Shown here piece after piece: positions 32,786 through 39,967 of a stretch of DNA of 45,624 nt. The first letter of the stretch is position 1. The number at the start of each line of letters is the position of its first letter. The position numbers were made by a program, and so were the translations under genes. The DNA comes from an uncultured Arsenicibacter sp. (GTDB taxonomy: Bacteria; Bacteroidota; Bacteroidia; Cytophagales; Spirosomataceae), in assembly GCF_945952095.1 (NCBI RefSeq), contig NZ_CAMFHL010000030.1:1-45624 (forward strand), read 5' to 3'. Under the pieces are notes generated by a model, which was not told the origin of the DNA, did no database searches, and worked only from the letters and a program-made list of their open reading frames with translations.

Positions 32786-33928
32786 TTAGTTTATCAGGTT
32801 CTTCACTTCATCCGCGTCCGGCGTAGTGTTTGAATGCCATTTGCCTTTTACGACACCGTTGCTCAGCAGCCACGTACCCGGATTAGAGCGCATAATCGTT
32901 TTCAGTACAGTAGCATCCGCTTTATAGTCCGGTACATCGAGCTGAAACTCATTTTTAAAGGCTTTAATTTCCTCATCGCTGGCCGACGTCAGAATATACG
33001 GTGTAATGTTGCTACCCTTCAGACCTTTTACCAGCGCACGGATACCCGGAATGCTGCCTGAGTCGAAACTCTTTACATCTTTCACGATGATAAACAGATT
33101 ATTGCCTTCGAACGTCTTCGGGGTAAAATCGCCTTCGGCATCGCTCCAGACACGGTAGTCGGTAATTTTCGGTTTGGCGTTTTCATTCAGCAGCACCATT
33201 TCCTTGAACTTGTAGGTCGTATCCGACGGATACTGCTCAAACTCTTCCGTTTTGCCGTTTTTCTCCATGATGTATTTATAGCGCATCGGCTCCGACGGCT
33301 TCATCTGGTCCGGAATGCTTTTGCCAACGGCATAAGGCAGCATATCCCACGGCGGCAGGTACTGAATGGCATAAATACCCAGCCCTACCGACGCAATGGT
33401 CGTTGCGGCCACAATCCAGCCCGTATTCCGCGACTTCATCCGGTTGCGGTGGCCGATAATAAACAGAATCAGCACCATCAGTACAACGTCTTTCGTGAAC
33501 GATGTCCACGGCTTCAGCTTCAGGGCATCGCCAAAGCAGCCGCAGTCGGTCACTTTATTGAAATAGGCCGAATAAAACGTCAGGAACGTAAAGTATGAAA
33601 CCAGTATTAGCAGAATCCAGGTCGTCAGTTTAGGGCGGTATGACACCAGCAGGGCTACCCCGAGTACCACTTCCAGGGCACACATAAAGACCGACAGACC
33701 AAGCGCCGCCGGAACCAGTCCCATGAAGAAATCATGCAGGAACGGCACATCTTCGGCAAATACTTCGAAATATTCTTCCAGCTTAATCTGCGTACCCACA
33801 GGGTCATTCAGTTTTATTAAGCCCGAAATAATAAAGATTATCCCGACAACAAACCGCGAGATCTGGGCAATGAGTAACATACCGGGGGTACCGGTTTTTA
33901 CTTTAGGCGTAGTTACTTTAGTTTCCAT
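32786..33928 (-). CDS. BT_3928-family membrane protein (DoxX/MauE-like with thioredoxin-like C-terminal part)
   Basis: The 380-residue protein has a DoxX/MauE-like membrane part: helices at LLIAQISRFVVGIIFIISG, GLSVFMCALEVVLGVALLV, TWILLILVSYFTFLTFYSA and VVLMVLILFIIGHR, with TDCGCFGD before the fourth, which is the conserved cysteine pair. A fifth helix (IVAATTIASVGLGIYAI) precedes a periplasmic domain (NNLFIIVKDVKSFD...PGTWLLSNGVVKGKWH) of thioredoxin-like outline but without a CxxC. The family is named after a Bacteroides protein and lies next to DUF1599 and folP across the phylum. Precise role unknown. Confidence 0.9.
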   Translation of the reverse strand: METKVTTPKVKTGTPGMLLIAQISRFVVGIIFIISGLIKLNDPVGTQIKLEEYFEVFAEDVPFLHDFFMGLVPAALGLSVFMCALEVVLGVALLVSYRPKLTTWILLILVSYFTFLTFYSAYFNKVTDCGCFGDALKLKPWTSFTKDVVLMVLILFIIGHRNRMKSRNTGWIVAATTIASVGLGIYAIQYLPPWDMLPYAVGKSIPDQMKPSEPMRYKYIMEKNGKTEEFEQYPSDTTYKFKEMVLLNENAKPKITDYRVWSDAEGDFTPKTFEGNNLFIIVKDVKSFDSGSIPGIRALVKGLKGSNITPYILTSASDEEIKAFKNEFQLDVPDYKADATVLKTIMRSNPGTWLLSNGVVKGKWHSNTTPDADEVKNLIN

Positions 33929-34007
33929 CGAATATGTTAAGAAAATAGAGAGGCGTACCGGTCAGCAAAAATACAGTTTGTTCCTGCCCCCGTTTGTTAA
34001 TGAGTTG

Positions 34008-34547
34008 TTAAGTCAGTGTCAGTTTAATCAAACAGAAAACGGCGTAATTAATCATATCCATATAATTCGCATCCACTCCTTCTGAGACCAGCGTCGAGCC
34101 CTGATTGTCTTCTATCTGTTTGGTACGCAGGAGCTTCATCAGCACAATATCGGTCATGGAGCTGACCCGCATGTCGCGCCAGGCTTCCCCGTAATCATGA
34201 TTTTTGGCAAACAGCAGGTGCATAACCTGACCTACCTGATGATCATAGAGGACTTCCAGCTCATCGGTCGGTAGTTCCATGCGCGGGTCGTTACGCAGCT
34301 GAAGCTGAATCAGTGCCATCACGCAGTAATTGATGATGCCGACAAATTCCGGCTCAATACCTTCTCCTACCTTACTGACGCCGGTTTCCTGTAAAGTCCG
34401 GATGCGCTGGGCTTTGATATAAATCTGATCGGTAATGGAGGGAAGCCGCAAAATCCGCCAGGCTGTGCCGTAATCCTGATTTTTTTTCAGAAATAATTCT
34501 TTGCAGCGTTGAATGACCTGGCGATATTGGGTTTCTGTTTGAGACAT
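34008..34547 (-). CDS. DUF1599 domain protein
   Basis: The 179-residue protein is built of two similar halves: KKNQDYGTAWRILRLPSITDQIYIKAQRIRTLQ and AKNHDYGEAWRDMRVSSMTDIVLMKLLRTKQIE. Each repeat carries the DYG.AWR...S.TD core of DUF1599, followed by an acidic EGI/EGVxxxxxxxINY segment. The fold has been compared to nucleotide pyrophosphohydrolases, but the function is open. It sits back-to-back with folP (79 bp apart) and upstream of the BT_3928-type gene, the common Bacteroidota arrangement. Confidence 0.92.
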   Translation of the reverse strand: MSQTETQYRQVIQRCKELFLKKNQDYGTAWRILRLPSITDQIYIKAQRIRTLQETGVSKVGEGIEPEFVGIINYCVMALIQLQLRNDPRMELPTDELEVLYDHQVGQVMHLLFAKNHDYGEAWRDMRVSSMTDIVLMKLLRTKQIEDNQGSTLVSEGVDANYMDMINYAVFCLIKLTLT

Positions 34548-34626
34548 TAGCTAAGACTAAAATAGGCGGTAAGGGCCCGTAACGCAGCAGCGCCAGTGTC
34601 TGCCCGAACCGTTTTTTACAAAAAAT

Positions 34627-35484
34627 ATGCCGAAAGTTACGAAAAAAACGCTGAACTGCCGGGGGCGGCTTGTCAATTTGGCCGACGGTCCGACGCCCGG
34701 CACCAGCATCATGGGCATTCTGAACCTGACACCGGACTCCTTCTATGAGCACAGCCGGATAAAGCCGGAAAAAGTGGCCGACACAGCGGCGCAGATGATC
34801 CGCGACGGTGCCCGTTTTATTGACCTGGGCGGCTATTCGACCCGGCCAGGCGCGGCCGACATCAGCCCGGCCGAAGAAACAGACCGGGTAGTACCTGCGA
34901 TTGAGGCCATTCTGACCGCCCTGCCCGATGCGCTGATTTCGGTAGACACTTTCCGCGCATCAGTTGCCCGCCACGCGGTAGCGGCCGGTGCCGTAATGAT
35001 CAACGACGTAGCCGGCGGCACGCTTGATCCGGACATGTTTACGACTGCGGCTACCCTAGGCGTACCATACGTACTGATGCACATGCGCGGGACGCCCCAA
35101 ACCATGCAGTCCTTCACGACCTATAAGCAGCTGGTACCCGAGATTATCGACGAAATCGGACAACAATATGCCCGTCTGCGGCAGCTGGGGCATAAAGATA
35201 TTATTCTCGACCCCGGCTTCGGGTTTGCTAAAACACCTGCCCAAAACTTTGAACTGCTCGGACAGCTGGAAGCGTTTACGGTGTTTGATGCGCCGCTGCT
35301 GGCCGGCCTGTCCCGCAAGTCAACAATCTGGCGTACACTGGGTATAACCGCCGCAGAAGCGCTCAACGGCACCACCGTGCTGAACACGATTGCCGTACTG
35401 AAACACGCCGATATATTGCGGGTACACGACGTCCGGGAAGCAGCCGAAGTAATCCTGCTGAAAAAAAATTTGAAAAATTTTTAA
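34627..35484 (+). CDS. folP: Dihydropteroate synthase
   Basis: FolP joins p-aminobenzoate to the pterin pyrophosphate in folate synthesis and is the target of sulfonamides. The 285-residue protein has all family blocks: MGILNLTPDSF, FIDLGGYSTRPGA, LISVDTFRA, MINDVAGG, VLMHMRGTPQTMQ, DIILDPGFGFAKT and LAGLSRKS. In many Bacteroidota the diadenylate cyclase gene follows folP; here the tRNA-Lys and a mobile element follow instead. Confidence 0.97.
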   Translation: MPKVTKKTLNCRGRLVNLADGPTPGTSIMGILNLTPDSFYEHSRIKPEKVADTAAQMIRDGARFIDLGGYSTRPGAADISPAEETDRVVPAIEAILTALPDALISVDTFRASVARHAVAAGAVMINDVAGGTLDPDMFTTAATLGVPYVLMHMRGTPQTMQSFTTYKQLVPEIIDEIGQQYARLRQLGHKDIILDPGFGFAKTPAQNFELLGQLEAFTVFDAPLLAGLSRKSTIWRTLGITAAEALNGTTVLNTIAVLKHADILRVHDVREAAEVILLKKNLKNF

Positions 35485-35492
35485 GCAAGGTA

Positions 35493-35523
35493 TTGCGTCA
35501 TATAAAGTCAAACACTAATTTTG
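35493..35523 (+). promoter_or_regulatory. Promoter of tRNA-Lys (TTG-N20-TAATTTTG)
   Basis: TTG at 35493-35495 and TAATTTTG at 35516-35523 match the consensus with 20 bases between, 35 bases before the tRNA. Confidence 0.7.
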
Positions 35524-35558
35524 CAGTCCCAAATCGATAAAACGCCGCAGGGAAAAAC

Positions 35559-35634
35559 GATCTGGTAGCTCAGCTGGTAGAGCAATACACTTTTAATGTA
35601 TGGGTCCTGGGTTCGAATCCCAGCCGGATCACCA
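35559..35634 (+). tRNA. tRNA-Lys, anticodon UUU
   Basis: A full cloverleaf can be drawn over 76 bases: acceptor GATCTGG with CCGGATC (one G-T), D stem GCTC/GAGC, anticodon stem ATACA/TGTAT with loop CTTTTAA giving TTT, a 5-base variable loop, T stem CTGGG/CCCAG with TTCGAAT, and an encoded CCA. The 3' end adjoins an integrase gene, so it is a probable integration site. Confidence 0.97.
35611..35634. other. Probable left attachment site (tRNA 3' end)
   Basis: Tyrosine recombinases often use tRNA 3' ends as attB; the integrase gene begins 280-307 bp after it in the orientation away from the tRNA. A second copy of this end was looked for by eye up to the window end and not seen, so the exact core is not proven. 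Confidence 0.45.
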
Positions 35635-35660
35635 ACCTAGTTAAAGTTTAGATTGACCGA

Positions 35661-35690
35661 GCCTCGTAATTCTTACGAGGCTTTTTGTTT
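35661..35690 (+). terminator. Terminator after tRNA-Lys
   Basis: GCCTCGTAA-TTC-TTACGAGGC is a perfect 9-bp stem followed by TTTTTGTTTT. Confidence 0.85.
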
Positions 35691-35801
35691 TCCCCTCGTT
35701 TTGTAGCTGACTTTCCCCTGTTTCTGCCGCAATTTCCTCATTTTTTCCGGATTTAGCCTCTTTCAGGCTTAAAATGCCTGTATAAATCCATATTGAGTTG
35801 A

Positions 35802-35868
35802 GGTCACATAGAAGGTCGCATGGAGCCATCAGGGTCACATGGCTTTTTATGGTGCTTTTTTAAGCCAT
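35802..35868. repeat. Three GGTCRCATRG direct repeats and an inverted repeat before the integrase
   Basis: GGTCACATAG (35802), GGTCGCATGG (35814) and GGTCACATGG (35833) are near-identical. Then ACATGGCTT faces AAGCCATAT up to 35869. This may be the regulatory or arm-binding region of the integrase. No gene in 35691-35913. Confidence 0.5.
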
Positions 35869-35940
35869 ATGTATACACATTAATAGTACATACTTACATA
35901 TTATTCCTTTGGCATGGTGCAAAACAAATTGCACTATACA

Positions 35941-37269
35941 ATGAATAAAAACAACATTGCACACATGCATGTGCTCATCTGGTTTCGCAGAAAAGAAAGC
36001 GAAGCATCACGCCCAAACCCCTCCGGGTTTCTTCAGGTCCGCATCAGCTACGCCGGCAAGCGATGCGGTTTAGGCTCAACTCACATCCGATGTCTCGACA
36101 GCCAGTGGGACCGGGACAAGCAGGCTATCGCTGGCAGCTCAGCGTGGGCCAGAGAGCAAAACGAAAAAATCCGGCTTATCAAACACAAGATCCAGCAGGT
36201 TTATCATCGTTTGCTGCTGGAAGGTGCAGACATCAACGCCGGTCTGATTAAGGAGCGCTGCTTACAGGGACATGTGGTCATTCAGCTTGTCCAGGTAGAG
36301 GAAAACGGAAAGACCATTACAAAGCGTGTGACACGGCGAAAGGTCTACACCTTCGCCGATCTGCATGATTTTTACGTTATCCACCAGCAGCGTTTAGTAG
36401 ATCGTGAACAGATCAGCTCAAAAACCCTGCGCCGTAAGAAGAATTACCTTAACAACATTCAGGCCTTTTTGGCCACGTGCCAGAAGGCGAATAGCCCGGC
36501 CACCAGCCTGACGGATCTGGCAATGGAGAACCTCACGGACTATCTTTTACACGAGAAAAAGTTCAAGTATTCTCATGTGGAAAAACATCTCCGTTACATC
36601 AAGGAAGTAATGAGCTGGTCTGTCACTCAGCAGCACATCCGGCACAATCCGATTGATAAATTCCGCATTGCTCCTGTTAACGAAGCACCCGATACAACAC
36701 ATCTGTCAACGGCTGACCTTAACAGGTTAATCCTGTTTGATTTCAATGAGTTAGTCCAAAAAAATAAACTAAAAAAACAGATGGCCGATGCCCTTGCCAA
36801 AGAGCGGGATGCGTTTGTGTTTAACTGCTTTACAGGTATGCATCATGTGGATTACAAGGAGAAGAACTTTGTTGTTGATGAGAACGGAAAGGAATTCTGG
36901 CTAACGGGTGTCAGAGAAAAGACCGGTGGTGTGTTCAACTTACCGTTGCTAAGTCCGGCTATCGATATTTTTAAAAAATACGGCAAGGACCTCAATGGCT
37001 TACCGGCAATCTCACTAACGCACCGGAACAAGCATCTGCACTTAATTGCGGCACACTGTGAACTCGCGGTTGATCTGACCACCAAAATTGCCAGAAAGAC
37101 ATTTGCCGATATGACGCTTAATGTTATGATGCTGGATGCTCACGATGTGGCAGCTATGTTGGGACTGAACTCAACCCGGCAGCTTCAACACTATGTGCGG
37201 CCACGGCGCACCAGGCTCCGGAAGATTTTCAAGTCCTGGGATGACATTGCGTCTAATCTGGATGAATAA
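35941..37269 (+). CDS. Tyrosine recombinase (site-specific integrase) with unusual catalytic residues
   Basis: The 442-residue protein has the layout of Bacteroidota integrases: an arm-binding start (VRISYAGKRCGLGSTHIRCLDSQWD), a SAM-like core-binding part (about residues 140-235, YTFADLHDFYVIH...), and a catalytic domain. The nucleophile Y418 lies in QLQHYVRP and the lysine in REKTGGVF. The first catalytic arginine position reads TGMHHVDY, with His instead of Arg, and the HxxRH box reads KIARK (382-386), retaining only the Arg. I preferred the ATG at 35941; another at 35914 is just 2 bases from a TTCCTTTG promoter-like box. It is placed right after tRNA-Lys and probably inserted the element. 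GC is closer to the host than the genes that follow. Confidence 0.85.
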   Translation: MNKNNIAHMHVLIWFRRKESEASRPNPSGFLQVRISYAGKRCGLGSTHIRCLDSQWDRDKQAIAGSSAWAREQNEKIRLIKHKIQQVYHRLLLEGADINAGLIKERCLQGHVVIQLVQVEENGKTITKRVTRRKVYTFADLHDFYVIHQQRLVDREQISSKTLRRKKNYLNNIQAFLATCQKANSPATSLTDLAMENLTDYLLHEKKFKYSHVEKHLRYIKEVMSWSVTQQHIRHNPIDKFRIAPVNEAPDTTHLSTADLNRLILFDFNELVQKNKLKKQMADALAKERDAFVFNCFTGMHHVDYKEKNFVVDENGKEFWLTGVREKTGGVFNLPLLSPAIDIFKKYGKDLNGLPAISLTHRNKHLHLIAAHCELAVDLTTKIARKTFADMTLNVMMLDAHDVAAMLGLNSTRQLQHYVRPRRTRLRKIFKSWDDIASNLDE

Positions 37270-37470
37270 GTCGGAAAAACCCGTCTAACATAGACAAACA
37301 GCAGTAATCTACCTTGTGGTAATCCATAGGTAGAGCGTAACGTACACACCCTGATTACAAATTGTTTACACACCTTTACTTATGGATTACACTCTGCTAA
37401 TTCCCTCAATTATAGCCTCACGTCATTCCAAAGAAGCCCAAAACTCTTCTTTCAATATACAAGACAAATT

Positions 37471-37490
37471 ATATATATATATATATATAT
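37471..37490. repeat. (AT)10 microsatellite in the gap before the defence-like operon
   Basis: Twenty bases of alternating A and T mark the beginning of the AT-rich section. The gap 37270-37553 contains no gene. Confidence 0.85.
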
Positions 37491-37499
37491 CGAATGGTT

Positions 37500-37531
37500 T
37501 TGACAAATAGAATGTAATAGTTAATATTACA
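37500..37531 (+). promoter_or_regulatory. Putative sigma70-like promoter overlapped by a palindromic operator
   Basis: TGTAATA-GTTAA-TATTACA (37513-37531) is a perfect 7-bp inverted repeat 22 bases before the ATG of the XRE-type regulator. TTGACA (37500-37505) and TAATAT (37522-37527), 16 bases apart, make a sigma70-like promoter whose -10 lies in the palindrome. This layout suits autoregulation by the first gene. AT-richness makes chance matches possible. Confidence 0.5.
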
Positions 37532-37553
37532 CTACAATAAGCAAATAAGCCTA

Positions 37554-37847
37554 ATGGCAAATCTTAAACCTCAGCACCCAGGTAAGGTATTAAGAGATAA
37601 ATACCTGTCTAATAGCCAACTGAATATATCGACTCTTGCAAAAGGACTAGGAGTAGCGCGAGTAAACTTATCTGCTATTGTCAATGAGAGAGCAGGAGTA
37701 AGCCCAGAGTTGGCAGTCAAGCTTTCTGAAGCTTTAGGGACGAAAGCTGAATACTGGTTAGGGCTACAGAAAGATTACGAATTATGGTTGGCTGAAAAAA
37801 AGGTTGACAGGTCATTGATAAAGAAAATCAATGATCAAACGAATTAA
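37554..37847 (+). CDS. HigA-like XRE-family regulator, first gene of the AT-rich operon
   Basis: The 97-residue protein follows the HigA/VapI pattern: HPGKVLRDKYL at the start, then a helix-turn-helix (LNISTLAKGLGVARVNLSAIVNERAGVSPELAVKLSEALGTKAEYWLGLQKDYELW). HigA proteins are usually antitoxins with a HigB RNase gene beside them; no higB is present in the 284 bp before it or after it. It overlooks a palindrome at 37513-37531 and stands 10 bp before a DNA methyltransferase gene. This suggests the role of an operon controller, like C proteins of restriction systems. Strong AT bias. Confidence 0.85.
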   Translation: MANLKPQHPGKVLRDKYLSNSQLNISTLAKGLGVARVNLSAIVNERAGVSPELAVKLSEALGTKAEYWLGLQKDYELWLAEKKVDRSLIKKINDQTN

Positions 37848-37857
37848 AATGACTTAG

Positions 37858-38928
37858 ATGAATTTCCAGAATTATGATTCCAAGTTTATTGGAATAGAAC
37901 TTTATGCGGGCCCTGGAGGAATGTCATTAGGGGCTCATCTTGCAGGTGTGAACGTGAAACTAGCAGTCGAAATAAATAAAGCGACCTCTTTAACTTACAA
38001 AGAAAATCATAAGTCTACTACCATAATAAATGATGATGTAGCAAATATTGATAATCTTCCAGCCTTTCCAAAAGAAAAAATAAAAATTTTATTTGGAGGC
38101 CCTCCCTGTCAAGGTTTTTCGCTATCAAATAAACGTACCAGAAATTTAGAAAATGCCAAAAACTGGCAATTTAAAAATTTTATCAGATTAGCAGAGAAAT
38201 GGCATCCTGACTGGTTAGTAATCGAGAATGTTAGCGGACTCCTTACTACTGAGAAAGGGATATTCTTAGAAATGATTCTACAAGATTTACATAAAATTGG
38301 TTACACCACTTATTATAAAGTACTGAACGCTGTCAATTTCGGAATTCCACAAAAAAGAGAACGCCTTTTTATTGTAGCATCTAAGCATAATCAAGCATTT
38401 GAATTTCCTGATCCTACTGGGAGTTTTGTAACAGTGAAAGATGCAATTAACGATCTCCCATTTGTTGAAAATGGATGTAAGTCAAACGAACTTGAATATG
38501 CAGGACCAGCACTTTCATCATACTCGTTATTACTAAGAGAAGGAGAATCAATTGCAAAAAATAATGGAGTTACCAAAAATGGTGAATTAATTATTGAAAG
38601 GTACAAGCACATACAACAAGGTAACAACTGGTCTAGTATTCCTGATCACTTAATGCATAACTATAAGGATAAGAATAGATGCCATGCAGGTATTTACTAT
38701 AGACTTAAAGAAAATGAGCCATCAGTCGTTATTGGCAATTATCGGAAAAATATGTTGATACACCCTACTTTCAATAGAGGGTTATCTGTCAGAGAAGCAG
38801 CGAGATTACAGTCATTTCCTGATTGGTTTGAATTCAAAGGATTTTTAACTGACCAACAACAGCAAGTTGGTGATGCAGTGCCACCGCTATTGGCTAAACA
38901 AATTTTCCACAAAATACTGAGCTATTGA
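37858..38928 (+). CDS. DNA (cytosine-5-)-methyltransferase
   Basis: The 356-residue protein methylates cytosine C5 in DNA. Conserved motifs in order: I (GIELYAGPGGMSLG), III region (NDDVANI), IV with the nucleophile C84 (FGGPPCQGFS), VI (LVIENVSGL), VIII (GIPQKRERLFIVA), IX (GLSVREAARLQSFPDWFEFKG) and X (QQVGDAVPPLLAKQI). All look intact. The target-recognition part between VIII and IX (about residues 185-300) decides specificity, which I cannot predict. No cognate restriction nuclease gene is adjacent. It lies 10 bp after the XRE gene and 2 bp before the HD gene, hence one transcript. Base composition is about one third GC. Confidence 0.95.
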   Translation: MNFQNYDSKFIGIELYAGPGGMSLGAHLAGVNVKLAVEINKATSLTYKENHKSTTIINDDVANIDNLPAFPKEKIKILFGGPPCQGFSLSNKRTRNLENAKNWQFKNFIRLAEKWHPDWLVIENVSGLLTTEKGIFLEMILQDLHKIGYTTYYKVLNAVNFGIPQKRERLFIVASKHNQAFEFPDPTGSFVTVKDAINDLPFVENGCKSNELEYAGPALSSYSLLLREGESIAKNNGVTKNGELIIERYKHIQQGNNWSSIPDHLMHNYKDKNRCHAGIYYRLKENEPSVVIGNYRKNMLIHPTFNRGLSVREAARLQSFPDWFEFKGFLTDQQQQVGDAVPPLLAKQIFHKILSY

Positions 38929-38930
38929 AA

Positions 38931-39956
38931 ATGAATTTGCAGAACAGAACACTAGAAGAATGGTTAATAAGTATAGTAGATCTTACAAAATTTCCACACA
39001 AAGCAGATATACCGACTCACTACAAAAGTATTAGTAGCAAATTAAGACAATGGGTTCATGATAATGTAAATGCAGGAGCCGCAGATATTGATCATATGCA
39101 TTTAACGAATCACGGAGTAGTGCATATTGAAACATTGATAAAAAGGATTTCACAAATGCTCAATGGCAATGACTTCTGTGAACTAACTCCTTTTGAATCA
39201 TATATTTTATTATTAGCAGCACATATACATGATGTCGGAAATATATTTGGCCGTAAAGGTCATGAAATAAATGCCGTAGAAATAATAAAGCTTATTGGAA
39301 ATGGCTTAGTTGGTGAAGATCAAGTTGTATGGTCTTATGTTTACGATATAGCCAAAGCCCATAAAGGAGAAATAATTAGTACTCTCCCCGAAGAAGATTT
39401 CATTGACGAGGAGAAGGTCAGAATACAACTGCTTGCTGCTATCCTAAAATTTGCAGATGAATTAGCAGAAAATACAGTTCGTGCTGATCTCGTAGCACTT
39501 GCCTTAGGAACTCTCAAAAAGGAAGCTGAATTGTTTCATTATTATGCAAAATGCCTTAATTCAGTTGTTCCTAACATTAACGCAAGATCAATACTATTAA
39601 AATTTCATATCAATGAAGATTTGCTCAGTAAAACTTTCCTCAAAATAGAAAAGAGAGGAAAAAAGAATATAAACAAGCAAGTTTATCTGATGGATGAAAT
39701 TTATTTAAGAACATTAAAAACATATTCAGAAAGAGTGTACTGCTCGAAATATTTGCGCCCATATATTAATTTCGATACTATCAAAGTATCAATTACTATC
39801 CAAATGAATGATTCTCGTAAAATAACAAATGGATATGAGTTATGTGAATCAGGAATTACCAAAATACATATGGACGAGGTTTTTAGAATTTGCCCAAGTT
39901 TAAAAGAACTCACAGGAAAAAAAATCCATAGCCAATTAGCTACCAGATCAATATAA
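38931..39956 (+). CDS. HD-domain phosphohydrolase-like protein, conflict-system type
   Basis: The 341-residue protein carries an HD metal site: LTNHGVVHIETL (H61, H65), LLAAHIHDVGN (H100, D101), KAHKGE (H144) and ILKFADELAE (D176). Such sites hydrolyse nucleotides or phosphodiesters with metal ions. The second half (190-341) is of no known type and may contact a partner. I recall that HD proteins of this outline are proposed parts of conflict systems with ORC/CDC6-like ATPases, which is exactly the next gene here. The ATG at 38931 is preferred; the TTG at 38925 overlaps the methyltransferase stop. The substrate is unknown. Confidence 0.85.
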   Translation: MNLQNRTLEEWLISIVDLTKFPHKADIPTHYKSISSKLRQWVHDNVNAGAADIDHMHLTNHGVVHIETLIKRISQMLNGNDFCELTPFESYILLLAAHIHDVGNIFGRKGHEINAVEIIKLIGNGLVGEDQVVWSYVYDIAKAHKGEIISTLPEEDFIDEEKVRIQLLAAILKFADELAENTVRADLVALALGTLKKEAELFHYYAKCLNSVVPNINARSILLKFHINEDLLSKTFLKIEKRGKKNINKQVYLMDEIYLRTLKTYSERVYCSKYLRPYINFDTIKVSITIQMNDSRKITNGYELCESGITKIHMDEVFRICPSLKELTGKKIHSQLATRSI

Positions 39957-39967
39957 TATCTACCATC

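Noticed and set aside
35641..35838. Minus-strand frame of 65 residues before the integrase
   Set aside because: It covers the tRNA terminator and the GGTCRCATRG repeats and has no protein-like features.
37270..37553. HigB toxin gene before the HigA-like gene
   Set aside because: The stretch is AT-rich, includes an (AT)10 tract and no frame of about 90 codons.
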